A stretch of DNA of 64,000 nucleotides from Chitinophagaceae bacterium. Its GTDB lineage: Bacteria > Bacteroidota > Bacteroidia > Chitinophagales > Chitinophagaceae. This document shows, one piece after another, positions 26,542-38,200 of this stretch. How positions within the stretch are numbered: position 1 is the stretch's first letter; each line of letters starts with the position of its first letter. The DNA is taken from NCBI GenBank assembly GCA_947455215.1, contig CANGNA010000006.1:1-64000 (forward strand), given 5' to 3'. The notes under the pieces were generated by a model that saw only the letters and a program-made list of their open reading frames with translations, did not search any database and was not told the DNA's origin. The translations under genes were made by a program, and so were the position numbers.

Positions 26542-28326
26542 TTATTTCAACTTCATTGTGGCGCGCCTGTTTTTTGCACGACCTTCTCTTGTTTTGTTGG
26601 TCGCCACAGGACGTTTTTCACCGTAGCCTTTGATATGGATCTTTTTAGGATCTGCGCCCATAGCTACCAGCATTGTTTTAACCGCCTTAGCGCGCATCAG
26701 TGACAGCCCATAGTTATAATCATCAGCTCCTGTAGCATCAGTATGTCCATCGATCGTGATCGTCGTCTCCTGACCAGTACTTAAGAGTTTCGCGGCTTTC
26801 TGCAGGGTTGGCAAAGACTCGGCCTTAATGGTTATCTTATTCAGATCGAACATGATCGGCGCATTAACGTCGGCTTCTATCTCAACCCTTACCGTATCTT
26901 TCTTCTCCTCAGGACAACCGCGGTTGCTTATTGGTCCGGCTACTGTAGGACAGTCGTCTACGTTATCCGGCAGACCATCACCATCGGTGTCGGGGCAGCC
27001 GTGGAACTGCGGCAGACCCTTCTTATCCGGACAATCATCATCCTTATCTGGGATGCCATCACCATCGCGGTCGGGGCAGCCTTTGAATTGCACCAGGCCC
27101 TTTACAAACGGGCACTCGTCTTCTTTATCCTGTATACCGTCACCATCGCTATCGGGACAGCCGTAGAACTTAGCAATACCTTTCACCTTGGGGCAAGAGT
27201 CGTTCTTATCTACTATACCATCGCCGTCGCTATCGGGGCAGCCCTGGAAGAGCACAGACCCGGAATCATCAGGACACAGGTCTTTACGATCTATTACGCC
27301 ATCGTGGTCGCGGTCTTTAGGCCTGCCGAAGAAGATACGCACGCCGATGTTGGCACCATAAGATTGTGCATTGGCCTTAGATACGCTTTTGAGCACTGAG
27401 GTATACTCACCAGTATTGTTAGTGAGCTTATAGCCCTGCTGCGCATCATTCTTGTAGGGCTGATAATTGAAGTATGCACCGAGATCGAGGGCGACGGCAT
27501 CGGACAGGAACAGGTTGAATGACGGCTTCAGCAGCAATCCTATAGAACCACTAGTGTAATTTACCTTTCCTGAATTAGTGGTTGGCTTTACGTTCATGCC
27601 AACATTGTAGCCTTGAGCATGAAGGTTGTCGAGATATTTCTGCACATCAATACCGGGATTATGCTCCAGGTATTTTGCGATGGTCATAAAGTAGTCGCCC
27701 GGATCGGGTGTAGTGGCGTTGTCGTATACCGGAACGTCGTTCACCAGTTTGTAGATGGCCTCGTAATTAAAAGACGCATCGGTCTTCCAGGAGTTTTCCA
27801 TCTGTACATTGTATACAGCACCGGCATCGGCAGTAAAGCCCCAGCGTTTAGAGAAGCGATTCTTATACTTAAGTACCAGCGGGATATTGATGGAGGTCAT
27901 ATCTACCTTTTCGGTGAGGCTATTGGCCGTTACGAGCTGGCGGAATATGTTCCCTTTAAAGTCGGTAGATTGATATTCCACATGGAAATTCTCGAGGCTG
28001 ATATCAGCGGCCTGCTTGTAGTAGCTAACGCCGAGGCCCAGGCCCCAGTGGCGCTTATTACCAAAGAAGTAACCCAGCTGCAACTCTCCACCAGCAGACC
28101 AGGCATTGTTGAACCTGAGCGAACCTGTATTGCTGTTCACTGCATTGAGGTAGTTGCCCAGGGTGTTGGCTGCGGTCATATCATGGGTGAGCAAGCCACC
28201 GCGGGCATTGATATCGACACAGAAGCGCGATAATACGCTATCTGCCAGCCAGCCTTTCACTTGTGCACCTGCGTTGAAGGATAAAGCTGTTGCAGCCGCT
28301 GCTAAAAGTATTTTGCTTATTCTCAT
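26542..28326 (-). CDS. Outer-membrane barrel / TSP3 / OmpA protein, cassette copy 2
   Basis: 594 residues: signal peptide (MRISKILLAAAATALSFNAGA), a region of about 310 residues with alternating aromatic strands typical of an outer-membrane beta barrel, five thrombospondin type 3 calcium-binding repeats (DSDGDGIVDKNDSCP and variants, about 345-475), and a C-terminal OmpA domain that grips peptidoglycan (DGHTDATGADDYN, RAKAVKTML, ending with the NRRATMKL motif). It starts 15 bp after the giant T9SS protein gene, so they are one unit. It is a paralogue of the 33374-35173 protein with the same domain order. It may anchor or display its exported partner, by analogy with barrel partners of T9SS cargo; that is inference. 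Confidence 0.9.
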   Translation of the reverse strand: MRISKILLAAAATALSFNAGAQVKGWLADSVLSRFCVDINARGGLLTHDMTAANTLGNYLNAVNSNTGSLRFNNAWSAGGELQLGYFFGNKRHWGLGLGVSYYKQAADISLENFHVEYQSTDFKGNIFRQLVTANSLTEKVDMTSINIPLVLKYKNRFSKRWGFTADAGAVYNVQMENSWKTDASFNYEAIYKLVNDVPVYDNATTPDPGDYFMTIAKYLEHNPGIDVQKYLDNLHAQGYNVGMNVKPTTNSGKVNYTSGSIGLLLKPSFNLFLSDAVALDLGAYFNYQPYKNDAQQGYKLTNNTGEYTSVLKSVSKANAQSYGANIGVRIFFGRPKDRDHDGVIDRKDLCPDDSGSVLFQGCPDSDGDGIVDKNDSCPKVKGIAKFYGCPDSDGDGIQDKEDECPFVKGLVQFKGCPDRDGDGIPDKDDDCPDKKGLPQFHGCPDTDGDGLPDNVDDCPTVAGPISNRGCPEEKKDTVRVEIEADVNAPIMFDLNKITIKAESLPTLQKAAKLLSTGQETTITIDGHTDATGADDYNYGLSLMRAKAVKTMLVAMGADPKKIHIKGYGEKRPVATNKTREGRAKNRRATMKLK

Positions 28327-28341
28327 TTTCAGTTGCGGTGA

Positions 28342-31300
28342 TTAGTTTTTAATGAACCTGGCTGTTGCCAATTTAGTACCCTTGTTATAATAGCCTACAA
28401 TATAGCTTCCCGCGGCAAGTGTACTTACATTCATAACAGCCTTGTTATTGTTCAGCGTTGCCGACATTACTTTACGACCTACCATATCATATACCTCTAC
28501 TGAACCTGTACCTTGCGCGCCGCTCAGTTCTATTGTCATCGCCTGATCGGCAGGGTTAGGATAGATGTTCATGCCCACGGCCTCCCCGTTCACATCGTGG
28601 ATGGCGGTTGGTGCTTTGTAGTATGTCTTCTGCGTACAACCATCGCGGGTGGTCATTACCCAATAATATTTGTTCAGGAAGTCGGGCGCCGTGTTAATAT
28701 AGTCCTGGTTGATCTCGCCAGTGAGTATGGTCGAATCGAGCTGAAGATCATCGTAGCCCCACTGGTAATGGTCTTCATCGCCCGGCAGACAAACGAACTG
28801 CGTATTGTTGAAATAAAGTACCGTAGGGTTATCAGAAAGAGACGAACTAACCGCTACAGCAAATGTGTCGCGCAGGTAACAGCCGATACCTTTAACACTG
28901 GCACTAACGGTTATTACTGCATTACCCGGAGCAGGGAAGTTGACAAGCGAATACTGATCGCTGCTGCCTGTGGCATATACAGTGGCACCAACTGCGGTCC
29001 ATATATATTGTACTACCGTATCGGCAGGGGTTGTAGCCGTACCAAAGTTCTGCCACATGGTGTTGGCACATAATGCTGCCGGCGGATGTGTAGTGATGAC
29101 CGGCGCTGGAGCAGGCAAAGGATCGACAGTGAGCACAAACTGCTGCACATAATTACATGCGTTAGCAGTAAGCGTGAATACATACACCGCATTAAGGCGG
29201 GTAAAGGTGCTGTTCACCAATGTATCGTGTATGGTGTTGGTACCGGAGCCAGTGGCCGGGGTAAGACCAGTTACAGAAGCCCTTGTCCATGCATAGGTAG
29301 TGCCTGCCAATGTGGCATTGGCGGTGTATGCAAACGGAGTGCCACTACATATGGTATCGGCAAGCGCGCCGGTAAGCGATGTTTTGGGGCGAACGTTGAC
29401 GGTTACCACCTGGTCGTAACTACAACCATTGAGGCCGAGTGTGAATGTATAAGGTACGGCGATGGTAGCCGAGGTAGTGTTGTAGAGTATTTCGTTAGGA
29501 TTATCTGTACCACTTGCCGCGAGGTTGCTGATACCACCTACCAGTGGCCTGTGCCATGCAAATGTGGTTCCGGGCAATGACGCACCGGGAGAGTAACTGA
29601 ACAATGTATTACTACATACATCGGGCGGGGTGAGCGATGTTGTAAGCACAGGGCGCGGGTTTACTGTAACATATACTGACTGCTGGTTGGTGCAACCGTT
29701 GACCGTGAGCGTATATACATACGTAACCACTACAGGCACACCTGTAGTATTATGTAACAACTCACTGATACTGCCGGTATCGCTGGCAGCAGGCTCACTG
29801 ATACCAGTAACGGCCGCGCGAGACCAGGCAAACGATACTAATGGCGTTGCGCTGCCAGGTGTATAAGTAAAGGTTGCGCTATCGCATATGGTACGCGATG
29901 CGGTGTCGGTGAGCCATGGTGTTGGCTGAACGGTGATGCTGAACGTATCGCTGAGACCGATGCAGCCATTGGCCGTTGGTGTTACGATGATTGTTGATGA
30001 GATAGGTGTAACAGTAAAATTATGCGCGGTGAAGTTCAAGGTATCGCTGGAACCTATGGCTCCAAGGCCAATGGCGGTATCGCTGTTGTTCCATGCAAAT
30101 GTGGATGGAGTAACTGAACTGACGAATGGAATACTCATCAGAACGCCATTGCATACGTTTTGGTCGGGTACAGGAGTAACTGTTGGTATCGGATATACAC
30201 GGACGGCAGCGGTGTCTGTTACAAGACCGCAATAAGTAGACACTGTATAAGATACAATTGCATTGCCTGAAGTGAGCGCAGTAACCACGCCCGAAGTAAT
30301 TGTAGCAACTGATGGATCGCTAATGGCCCATGTACCTGTAAGGCCGCCACCTGTAGTAGTGAGGGTTAATATAGCACCGGGACATATGGACATAGCCCCC
30401 ATTATAGAATCAACAGGCGGATAAGCACGAACCGTATCCAACATATACGATACTGCAGTGCCGCATGTGTTGGTTACCGAATATAACACAGTATCTGTAC
30501 CGGCTACAAGGCCCGTCAGCACACCTGTTACCGGATCGATAGTAGCTACCGTTGCATCGCTGACTGACCAAACCCCTACTGCACTAGTGCCTGATACTGA
30601 CAAACTGATCTGTCCGCCCATGCATACATAGTCGGAACCAGTTATTGTGCCTGCCACCGGAAGCGGCTTGACGGTAAATGATAATGAGGACACGATAGGA
30701 CCACAGCCGTAATCGACAGTATACTGTATAAATGTATGACCGGCTGCAAGACCGCTTACGGAACCGTCAGTGCCGACTAGTGTAGCAATGGATGGATCGC
30801 TTACAGACCATGTGCCGCCAACCGCTGCATTGGACAACTGTATGGTATCGCCAAAACAAACTGAAGTATCTCCTGTAATAGGCAGTGCAGTAGCTGTATT
30901 CACTATCCCGATCAGCTTGACCGCGGTGTCGCTGCCACAAGTAGGTGTAGTAACTACATATAAGATGGTATCGCCCCCAAGAGCGACACCCGTAATAGTA
31001 ATTGCAGTTCCTGATGGGGCATCTGATGCAACCTCCGGATGTGTATTGACCCAGGTACCACCCGGCAGAGTGGCTGTTAAGGAGATAGACGAACCGATAC
31101 AGGTGCCGTCGGGACCATTGATGCTACCTGCGTTTGGCAAGGGGTTGATAACCATGGCATGTGAGGCGCTCATAGGCCCGCAACTAACCGACTGGTTGGT
31201 ATAATATACAATTACGTTTCCTGCGCTCCTGCCGATGACCCTGCCTGTAGCTGCATCAACGGAGGCAATAGCAGTATCGCTACTGCTCCATACGCCGCCC

Positions 31301-33180
31301 GTAGCGGTTTCACCCAATGCAAATGATGCACCCACACAAAGTGAGGACGGACCGGAAATAATGCCGGTATCAGCAAGCGCTTTGATATCTATCACTAAGT
31401 TAACCGACGCGCTGTCGGAGCCATTGATGACAGTATACACTACAGTATCAAGGCCGGCAGAAACGCCTGTAATAACAGCAGCTGTGTCGGCAGCACCGGT
31501 GCCGCCTATAATTGTTGCATGACCATTTGTAACCCTCCAGATGCCTGTACCAGTTGCGCAATGCGGGCTGGTAAGCGTGGCAGAGGATAACATGCATAAT
31601 GAATCCACTCCCGCAATAGCATTGATTTGCGGCACAGACTTGTTCTTGAAGATAGAAATAGAGCCGCCCGCTTCGTTGGCGGTAACCACATCCGGCTTCA
31701 GGTCGCCATCTATATCGCCTATGCAGAGCCCCTGAGGCTCAGTAACAGCACCTGTGGCGAAGCGGCCACCCAATGAGAACGATGATGCAGCCAGCGTACC
31801 AGAAGTATAGTTATTATATATTACGGCTATTGAATTGGCCTTACCGCGTGTAATTACAATGTCGGCCCGGCCATTACCATCCAGGTCTCCGATAGCCAGA
31901 CCGTAAGAAGAATCGACAAAAGGAACATCGATACGAGAAAAGGATGTAGTATTTATAGTGCCAGAAGATGCACTATTAGCATATACACAAACTGTAGAAG
32001 AGAAGTAATCGGCCACCACAATCTCCGGTTTACCATCGCCATCCATATCTGCAGCTTGTACCTCGGTAGGCAATCCGGCATGCTCAAAATCGACATGAGC
32101 GGCAAAAGAGATGGTGCCTGTTGTTGTAGAAGTGTTCCGTAATACCGAGATGCTAGCATCAAGGCTGTTAGCCGTTACGATGTCAAATTTGCCATCGCCG
32201 TCAAAATCGGCAGTAAAGATACTACCAGGTGCACCAGCGCCAAAACTACTAACAGCAAACGAGTCGAAGGTAGTACCTGAACCAAAAGATGTGGCAGTAA
32301 ATGCGGCGACCGGAACAGATGATATCTGGTTCCTGAATACTTTAACTGATGATGTACTGTAAGAAATTGCCGCTATATCCAGTTTGCCATCACCATCAAA
32401 ATCTGCGATGGCAGTTTCGGGGCAACCAGATAGCGGATGAAGATCTGCCTTAGGGGCAAAGGACAGTGCTCCGACACCGGAGGTAGTATTCCTGATACAA
32501 GAAATAACAGCTGAACCACTGCAAGCTGCAACGATATCCAACTTACCATCGCCATCCAGATCTGCAAGCTTTACATTAGTAGCGAAACCTGATGTACAAA
32601 TAACCGGTGCATCATAAAGAACCATACCGGCAGTGCTGATATTCCGGTAAACAAACACGGCACTAACGCCGGGGGCTACGGTATCGCGTGAACAAACTAC
32701 CAGCTCCGGCTTACCATCGCCATCGAGGTCGCCCATGGCAACATGCTTGGCAAACCTGTTGTCAGAACTGCCGCTGAGTACGATATCGGTGCGCGCGCGG
32801 AAGCCGTTACTACCGGGCAAAAAACACCCATTGTCATAGTACGGAAGATAGAATCCCTTATATATAGCCGACAACCTGGTTTTAAGGTTAAGCACCGTTA
32901 TGTTAGCATAGATGGCCCCGACGGGTACCGTAACAGTAAGCTGCGTAGTGGTAGCTGCCGTTACAATACCGGGTACGCCGCCAAAGTATACCGCATTGCG
33001 GGCTGCAGTATCGCTGAAACCGGAGCCATTAATAACTACACTGGATACAAGAGGTATGCCTGCGTCGGCAGAAACGCTGGTAATACGCGGCGCAAAAATC
33101 GTTGCCGTAACCGTATTGGCAGAAAAGATCGCCAATATGACCAGCGAATACAAAAAGAAGTAAGTTCTTTTCAAGTACAT
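28342..33180 (-). CDS. Giant T9SS-exported FG-GAP/Ig-like protein, cassette copy 2
   Basis: 1612 residues. A signal peptide is followed by an IPT/TIG-like domain (about 32-110, PRITSVSADAGIPLVSSVV). Then come seven FG-GAP/VCBS-type repeats, each with a DxDGDGKxDI calcium loop (GDLDGDGKPELVV, ADLDGDGKLDIVA, ADFDGDGKLDIAA and others), then several bacterial Ig-like (BIG2) repeats with SSSDTAIASVD and a series of Ig/PKD-like modules. The C terminus is a type A T9SS sorting domain (NIYPNPADQAM, STLAAGSYIVGYY, ARFIKN). It would be carried across the outer membrane and displayed or shed, probably as an adhesin. The same architecture is repeated at 35202-40109. Confidence 0.9.
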   Translation of the reverse strand: MYLKRTYFFLYSLVILAIFSANTVTATIFAPRITSVSADAGIPLVSSVVINGSGFSDTAARNAVYFGGVPGIVTAATTTQLTVTVPVGAIYANITVLNLKTRLSAIYKGFYLPYYDNGCFLPGSNGFRARTDIVLSGSSDNRFAKHVAMGDLDGDGKPELVVCSRDTVAPGVSAVFVYRNISTAGMVLYDAPVICTSGFATNVKLADLDGDGKLDIVAACSGSAVISCIRNTTSGVGALSFAPKADLHPLSGCPETAIADFDGDGKLDIAAISYSTSSVKVFRNQISSVPVAAFTATSFGSGTTFDSFAVSSFGAGAPGSIFTADFDGDGKFDIVTANSLDASISVLRNTSTTTGTISFAAHVDFEHAGLPTEVQAADMDGDGKPEIVVADYFSSTVCVYANSASSGTINTTSFSRIDVPFVDSSYGLAIGDLDGNGRADIVITRGKANSIAVIYNNYTSGTLAASSFSLGGRFATGAVTEPQGLCIGDIDGDLKPDVVTANEAGGSISIFKNKSVPQINAIAGVDSLCMLSSATLTSPHCATGTGIWRVTNGHATIIGGTGAADTAAVITGVSAGLDTVVYTVINGSDSASVNLVIDIKALADTGIISGPSSLCVGASFALGETATGGVWSSSDTAIASVDAATGRVIGRSAGNVIVYYTNQSVSCGPMSASHAMVINPLPNAGSINGPDGTCIGSSISLTATLPGGTWVNTHPEVASDAPSGTAITITGVALGGDTILYVVTTPTCGSDTAVKLIGIVNTATALPITGDTSVCFGDTIQLSNAAVGGTWSVSDPSIATLVGTDGSVSGLAAGHTFIQYTVDYGCGPIVSSLSFTVKPLPVAGTITGSDYVCMGGQISLSVSGTSAVGVWSVSDATVATIDPVTGVLTGLVAGTDTVLYSVTNTCGTAVSYMLDTVRAYPPVDSIMGAMSICPGAILTLTTTGGGLTGTWAISDPSVATITSGVVTALTSGNAIVSYTVSTYCGLVTDTAAVRVYPIPTVTPVPDQNVCNGVLMSIPFVSSVTPSTFAWNNSDTAIGLGAIGSSDTLNFTAHNFTVTPISSTIIVTPTANGCIGLSDTFSITVQPTPWLTDTASRTICDSATFTYTPGSATPLVSFAWSRAAVTGISEPAASDTGSISELLHNTTGVPVVVTYVYTLTVNGCTNQQSVYVTVNPRPVLTTSLTPPDVCSNTLFSYSPGASLPGTTFAWHRPLVGGISNLAASGTDNPNEILYNTTSATIAVPYTFTLGLNGCSYDQVVTVNVRPKTSLTGALADTICSGTPFAYTANATLAGTTYAWTRASVTGLTPATGSGTNTIHDTLVNSTFTRLNAVYVFTLTANACNYVQQFVLTVDPLPAPAPVITTHPPAALCANTMWQNFGTATTPADTVVQYIWTAVGATVYATGSSDQYSLVNFPAPGNAVITVSASVKGIGCYLRDTFAVAVSSSLSDNPTVLYFNNTQFVCLPGDEDHYQWGYDDLQLDSTILTGEINQDYINTAPDFLNKYYWVMTTRDGCTQKTYYKAPTAIHDVNGEAVGMNIYPNPADQAMTIELSGAQGTGSVEVYDMVGRKVMSATLNNNKAVMNVSTLAAGSYIVGYYNKGTKLATARFIKN

Positions 33181-33325
33181 GGTAGGTTGTGAAAGTTTAT
33201 CCTGTTCGAATGATATACATGTGCATTATCTTTAATTATAAATGTCAATTAACAATATAATAATATTTACACTATATATTTTGCACAATATTACAATAAT
33301 TTATCCTTAAAACGAAAAAAACAAA

Positions 33326-33351
33326 GCGGGCCGTCTTAACAGACGGCCCGC
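33326..33351 (-). terminator. Terminator of the first OmpA/TSP3 gene
   Basis: A perfect 11-bp stem (33326-33336 and 33341-33351) with a 4-base loop; on the minus strand it is followed by TTTGTTTTTTT. It divides the two cassette copies into separate transcripts. Confidence 0.9.
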
Positions 33352-33373
33352 GTTAATAAAAAGATAATATATA

Positions 33374-35173
33374 CTATTTTTTCTTCGAACTCTGCAGATT
33401 CATAACAGCCCTTCGGTTCTGTGTACGACCTTCCGGCGTGCTATTGTCCGCGGCCGGCTCATCCTCACCATGACCGTAGATCTTCACTTTACCTGGTTTG
33501 ACACCCAATTTGGTCAGCTTATTTTTTACTGCCTGTGCCCTTTTCACGGAGAGATTCTGGTTGTATTTACGTGAACCTATTGCATCGGCGTGGCCATCGA
33601 TCCTGATATATGAATCACGGCTTTCGTTGATCTCTTTGGCGGCTTCCTCCAAGATAGGAGTAGACGAACGATGCACATTAGCACTGTTAAAATCGAACAG
33701 TATTGGCGTAGTTATGTCTATCCTGGTTTCCATAGGTGTATCGACCTTCACTTCAGGGCAACCGAAGTTGCTGGCTACACCAGGCGTGTCGGGACATTTG
33801 TCCTCATTATCCGGGATGCCGTCACCGTCGCGATCGGGGCAACCGTGGAACTTAGCGAGACCCGGCACGTCGGGACAAGCATCATCCTTATCAGGTATAC
33901 CATCGCCATCGCGGTCGGGACAACCCCTGAACTGTGGCAGACCTGCTACATAAGGACAATCGTCTTTCGAATCTATGATACCATCGCCATCGGAATCTGG
34001 GCAACCATGGTATTTAGCCAGGCCACGTACATCAGGGCAAGAGTCTTCCTTGTCTATGATACCGTCTCCGTCGCGGTCGGGGCAACCGTGGTAGATAGCC
34101 AGACCTGAGTCATCGGGGCACAGATCTTTTTTATCCGGCACACCATCGTGATCACGATCCTTCATCTTACCGAGGAAGAAACGAGCACCAATGTTCAAGC
34201 CAAAGTTGTGGCTGGCCACTGATGTAACATTATGTAACGCGGGATTGTAATCGCCTACCCTACCTGTAACTGTGTACCCGCTCACTGCATCGTTCTTGAA
34301 CGTTTGATAGACGTAGTACACACCGAAGTCGAGCGCTACATTATCGGACAAGAACAAATTCATAGATGGTCTTACAATAGCGCCAACAGAACCTGTTTTA
34401 TAAGATACGGTACCTGTTTGTGTGTTTGGCGTAACATTAAGGCCAACGTTGTTACCCTGCGAGCGCAACAGATCGAAATAAGCCTGTACGTTGCCGTTCG
34501 GGTTGTCTCGTAAGAAATTGGCCTTGGTAATAAAATAGTCAGATGCATCGGGCGTTGGGTTATTGTCGTAGACCGTTACACCACCTTCACCAAATTTGTA
34601 TATAGCCTCGTAGTTGAACGAACCGCTTGTGCGATAGTCGTTCTTTGCCTGCACATTAAAGAGCGCACCGATATCGCCGGTGAAGCCCCAATGGCGGGAG
34701 AAACGGTTTTTGTACTTTAACACCAATGGTATGTTCATGTTGGTGATGGACAACCTGTCGGACAACTTGTAGTTGCTGGACACCACCTGCCGATATGTAT
34801 GCCCGTTGTAGTCGGTAGCCTGGTATTCGACATGGAAGTCGCGCAGACCTGCATTACCTTCCTGGTACATATAGTTGAAGCCGGTACCGATACCCCAATG
34901 GCGTTTGTGACCGAAGAAGAAGCCCACCTGGGCATCGCCGCCTACTGACCAGCCACCGTTGAAATCCATATGGCCCATGTTAGAGTTGACGGCATTCGGA
35001 TAATTACCGATAACATTATTGGCGGTATAGTCTTGCATGAGCAAGCCCCCCATAGCATTCACATCTATCACCCACCTTGACAGTGAACTATCCCGTAAAT
35101 ACATTTTTTTATCCTGAGCCCCGGCCAGCAAACAAGCCTGCAAGCCTAACGAGAGCAATAAAATTCTTTTCAT
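33374..35173 (-). CDS. Outer-membrane barrel / TSP3 / OmpA protein, cassette copy 1
   Basis: 599 residues with the same plan as the 26542-28326 protein: signal peptide (MKRILLLSLGLQACLLAGAQ), a barrel-like region to about 345, five TSP3 repeats (DRDGDGIIDKEDSCP and variants) and an OmpA domain with DGHADAIGSRKYN, RAQAVKNKL and QNRRAVMNL. Large stretches align closely with the paralogue, for example FHVEYQATDYNGH here against FHVEYQSTDFKG. It follows the first giant T9SS protein gene by 28 bp. The barrel should sit in the outer membrane and the OmpA end in the periplasm. Confidence 0.9.
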   Translation of the reverse strand: MKRILLLSLGLQACLLAGAQDKKMYLRDSSLSRWVIDVNAMGGLLMQDYTANNVIGNYPNAVNSNMGHMDFNGGWSVGGDAQVGFFFGHKRHWGIGTGFNYMYQEGNAGLRDFHVEYQATDYNGHTYRQVVSSNYKLSDRLSITNMNIPLVLKYKNRFSRHWGFTGDIGALFNVQAKNDYRTSGSFNYEAIYKFGEGGVTVYDNNPTPDASDYFITKANFLRDNPNGNVQAYFDLLRSQGNNVGLNVTPNTQTGTVSYKTGSVGAIVRPSMNLFLSDNVALDFGVYYVYQTFKNDAVSGYTVTGRVGDYNPALHNVTSVASHNFGLNIGARFFLGKMKDRDHDGVPDKKDLCPDDSGLAIYHGCPDRDGDGIIDKEDSCPDVRGLAKYHGCPDSDGDGIIDSKDDCPYVAGLPQFRGCPDRDGDGIPDKDDACPDVPGLAKFHGCPDRDGDGIPDNEDKCPDTPGVASNFGCPEVKVDTPMETRIDITTPILFDFNSANVHRSSTPILEEAAKEINESRDSYIRIDGHADAIGSRKYNQNLSVKRAQAVKNKLTKLGVKPGKVKIYGHGEDEPAADNSTPEGRTQNRRAVMNLQSSKKK

Positions 35174-35201
35174 GTTTCTTTATTTTAGATGATAGTTGTG
35201 A

Positions 35202-38200
35202 TTAATTTTTAACGAACCTTGATGCTGCCATCTTTACATTGTCCCTGTTGCATGTTACGAGGTACGATCCGGCTGCCAGTTCATTTACCTGGAACTGAGC
35301 CTTGCCGTTAGCCAGTGGTGCAGTAGCTACCAGCTGACCCATCATATTGAACACCTGCACCTGAACATCGCCGGCAACAACGCTATTCACTTCCACTGTC
35401 AGCATATTACTGGCAGGGTTAGGATACAGCTTCATGGTCACTTCATCCATATTCACGTTGCTGATGCTATTTGGTGTGCGGTAGTAAGTTTTCTGGTGGC
35501 AATCGCCCTTCGATGTCATTACCCAGTAGTACAGGTTCCAATCAGGTGATGCGTTGATGTAATCCTGGTTGGTCTGACCTGTGAGGATAGTAGAATCCAG
35601 GTTGGCATCATCATAACCCCACTGGTAACTATCCAGATCGGCAGGGAGGCAAACAAACTGCTTATTGAAGTACAACACGGTAGGATCCGGCGCCACGCTG
35701 TTGCTCACATTTACAGTAAACGAATCGGTAGAAGCACAGCTGATATGCAGGATATTAGCAGTAAGGATCACCTGAGCAGTACCCGGACTGGTAAAGCTAA
35801 CTACAGCATTCTGTCCGTTATTACCAACAGCATATAAAGTAGCATTGGTCGCACTCCAAGTGTATTCTACACTATCGGTAGGCGGAACAGATGCACCAAA
35901 GTTCTGGTACATGGTATTCATACATACATTATCAGGACCGGAAGTAGTGATGGTTGGCGTAGGAGTAACCTTAGGATCTACATTAAGAGTGAAAGTATCC
36001 TGGTATGAACAACCGTTGGCCGTAAGCGTGAAGATGTATAATGCACTTATCGGATGCATGGTCTGGTTGATCAGCGTATCGTTGATAGTTGCACCGCTGC
36101 CCATGCTTGTGTCCGGTATTATGCCAGAAACTACAGGCCTTGTCCAGCTGAAGGTTGTACCTGCTACGGGGCTGGTTGCCGTCATGGTAAACGGAGATCC
36201 ACTACAAATCCTGCTAACAGTTTCATTAAGTGTTGGCTTAGGCCATACACGTACTACTACAGCCTGCATGTAAGAACAGCCAGCCACTGTTGTTGTATAC
36301 ATATATGTCACATCCACCGGAGTAGCGAACACGTTATTCAGTACTTCAGCCGGATCGCCTGAACCGCTGGCAGAGGCATTGGTAATGCCAGGGACAGTAG
36401 AACGCGTCCATGTGAATGTGGCGCCAGAAAGATTAGATGTTGGTGTATAATTAAAAGTACTGCCGCTACATACAGCTGACGGGGTAAGCGAGCTGGTAAG
36501 GTAGCCAAGTGGGTTGACCGTAACATACAGGCTCTGCGTATCGGAGCAACCGTTGGCAGAAATAGTGAACAAATAACGAACAAGCACCGGTGCATTTGTT
36601 GTATTAACCAGGTATTCGCCAATGGTATCTACTCCTGAGCCGGCAATGTTATTGATGCCTGTTACCGTATCGCGTGTCCATGTATAGGTGGCACCCGGAG
36701 TAAGGCTGGCAGGGAAGTAGATGAAGGCCGCACTATCGCATACTGTACCTGCATTGGTAGTGCTGCTGAGCATAGGCGTAGGATTGACCTGCACACCCAC
36801 ATTCTGTGAATGCTGGCAACCTGCGGCAGTGAGCGTATACACGTAGGTAACCACATGAGGCACCGGAGTAGTATTGTTCAGGTATTCGGCAATGCCATTA
36901 ACACCTGTTGCGGCACTGTTGCTGATACCAGCTACAGTATTGCGTGACCACTGGTAAGTAACACCACCTGTAGTACTGGCCGGAGTAAAGGCAAACAGGC
37001 TACTATCGCATATAGCACTGGTAGTGGTTGTTGTAAGCATTGGTGTAGCCTTGACATATACGCGTACAGAATCTACAGACGGACAACCGTTGAAGGTCAT
37101 TGTATCGATGTAAGTAACGCGTACCGAATCGGATGTGGTGTTGTGCAATACCTCTGAGATAGTTGCACCAGTTCCGGTTGCAGTAGCATTAGAGATACCT
37201 GTAACAGCCGGCCTGCGCCATGCGAATGTTGTACCTGGCTGGTTGGCCGTAGCTGTGTATGTAAACGTAGCGTTATCGCAAATAGATGCAGGTGTTCTTG
37301 TGCTGGTGAGCCTTGCTGTAGGATTGACCGTAATATCAAAGCTTTCCGGAGTACTCATACAACCAGCAGCAGTAGCCCATACAGTAATTGTTGTTGTGCG
37401 GGATGTTGTAGCTGTATCTGTTGCAGTGAATACAATAGGATTGGTTGAACCAGAATCTGAAAGACCAATGGTAGTATCGCTGCTTGTCCACATTAATGTG
37501 GCAGCTGGTATGCTACTGTTCAGTGGAATACTCACGGCGGAATTGTTACATACATTCCTGTCGGCGATTGCCGCCACTACAGGATTAGGATTAACATGTA
37601 TTGTGATAGAAGTATCTACTGTACCACAGCTGTATGTTACCGTGTAAGTAATATGCGCTATACCGTTATTGAAAGCAGTAACCACTCCACTCAGCGGATC
37701 AACAAAAGCTACAGTTGGCGCGTCGGATACCCATACACCACCGGTAGCAGCATTGTACAATGTAGATGTGGTACCTACACACATTGTGGTATCGCCTATT
37801 ATAGGCAGAGAATTGATACCATCGATAACACCCACAGAATGGAACGCTGTATCGCTACCACATGAAGGAGACGGCATGATATACAAAATAGTGTCCGCAC
37901 CTACAGATTGTCCTGTAACCACGTCGGTAGTTGTTGATGCTACATCAGATGCTATTGCCGGATACTTGTTGACCCATGTACCACCAGTATTGCTGGCTGT
38001 AAGTGTTATTGTCTGGCCTACGCATGTGCCACCCGGGCCAGCTATAGTGCCAGCATAGGGAGCCATGAGAACTGTGATAGCATGCTCTGCAGTAAGCGAA
38101 CCACAGGTGGCCGATGTAGCGGTATACATAATGGTAGCATTGCCAGGTGCGCGACCGAAGACCATACCAGCGGCATCTACAGAGGCTATGGTTGTATCGC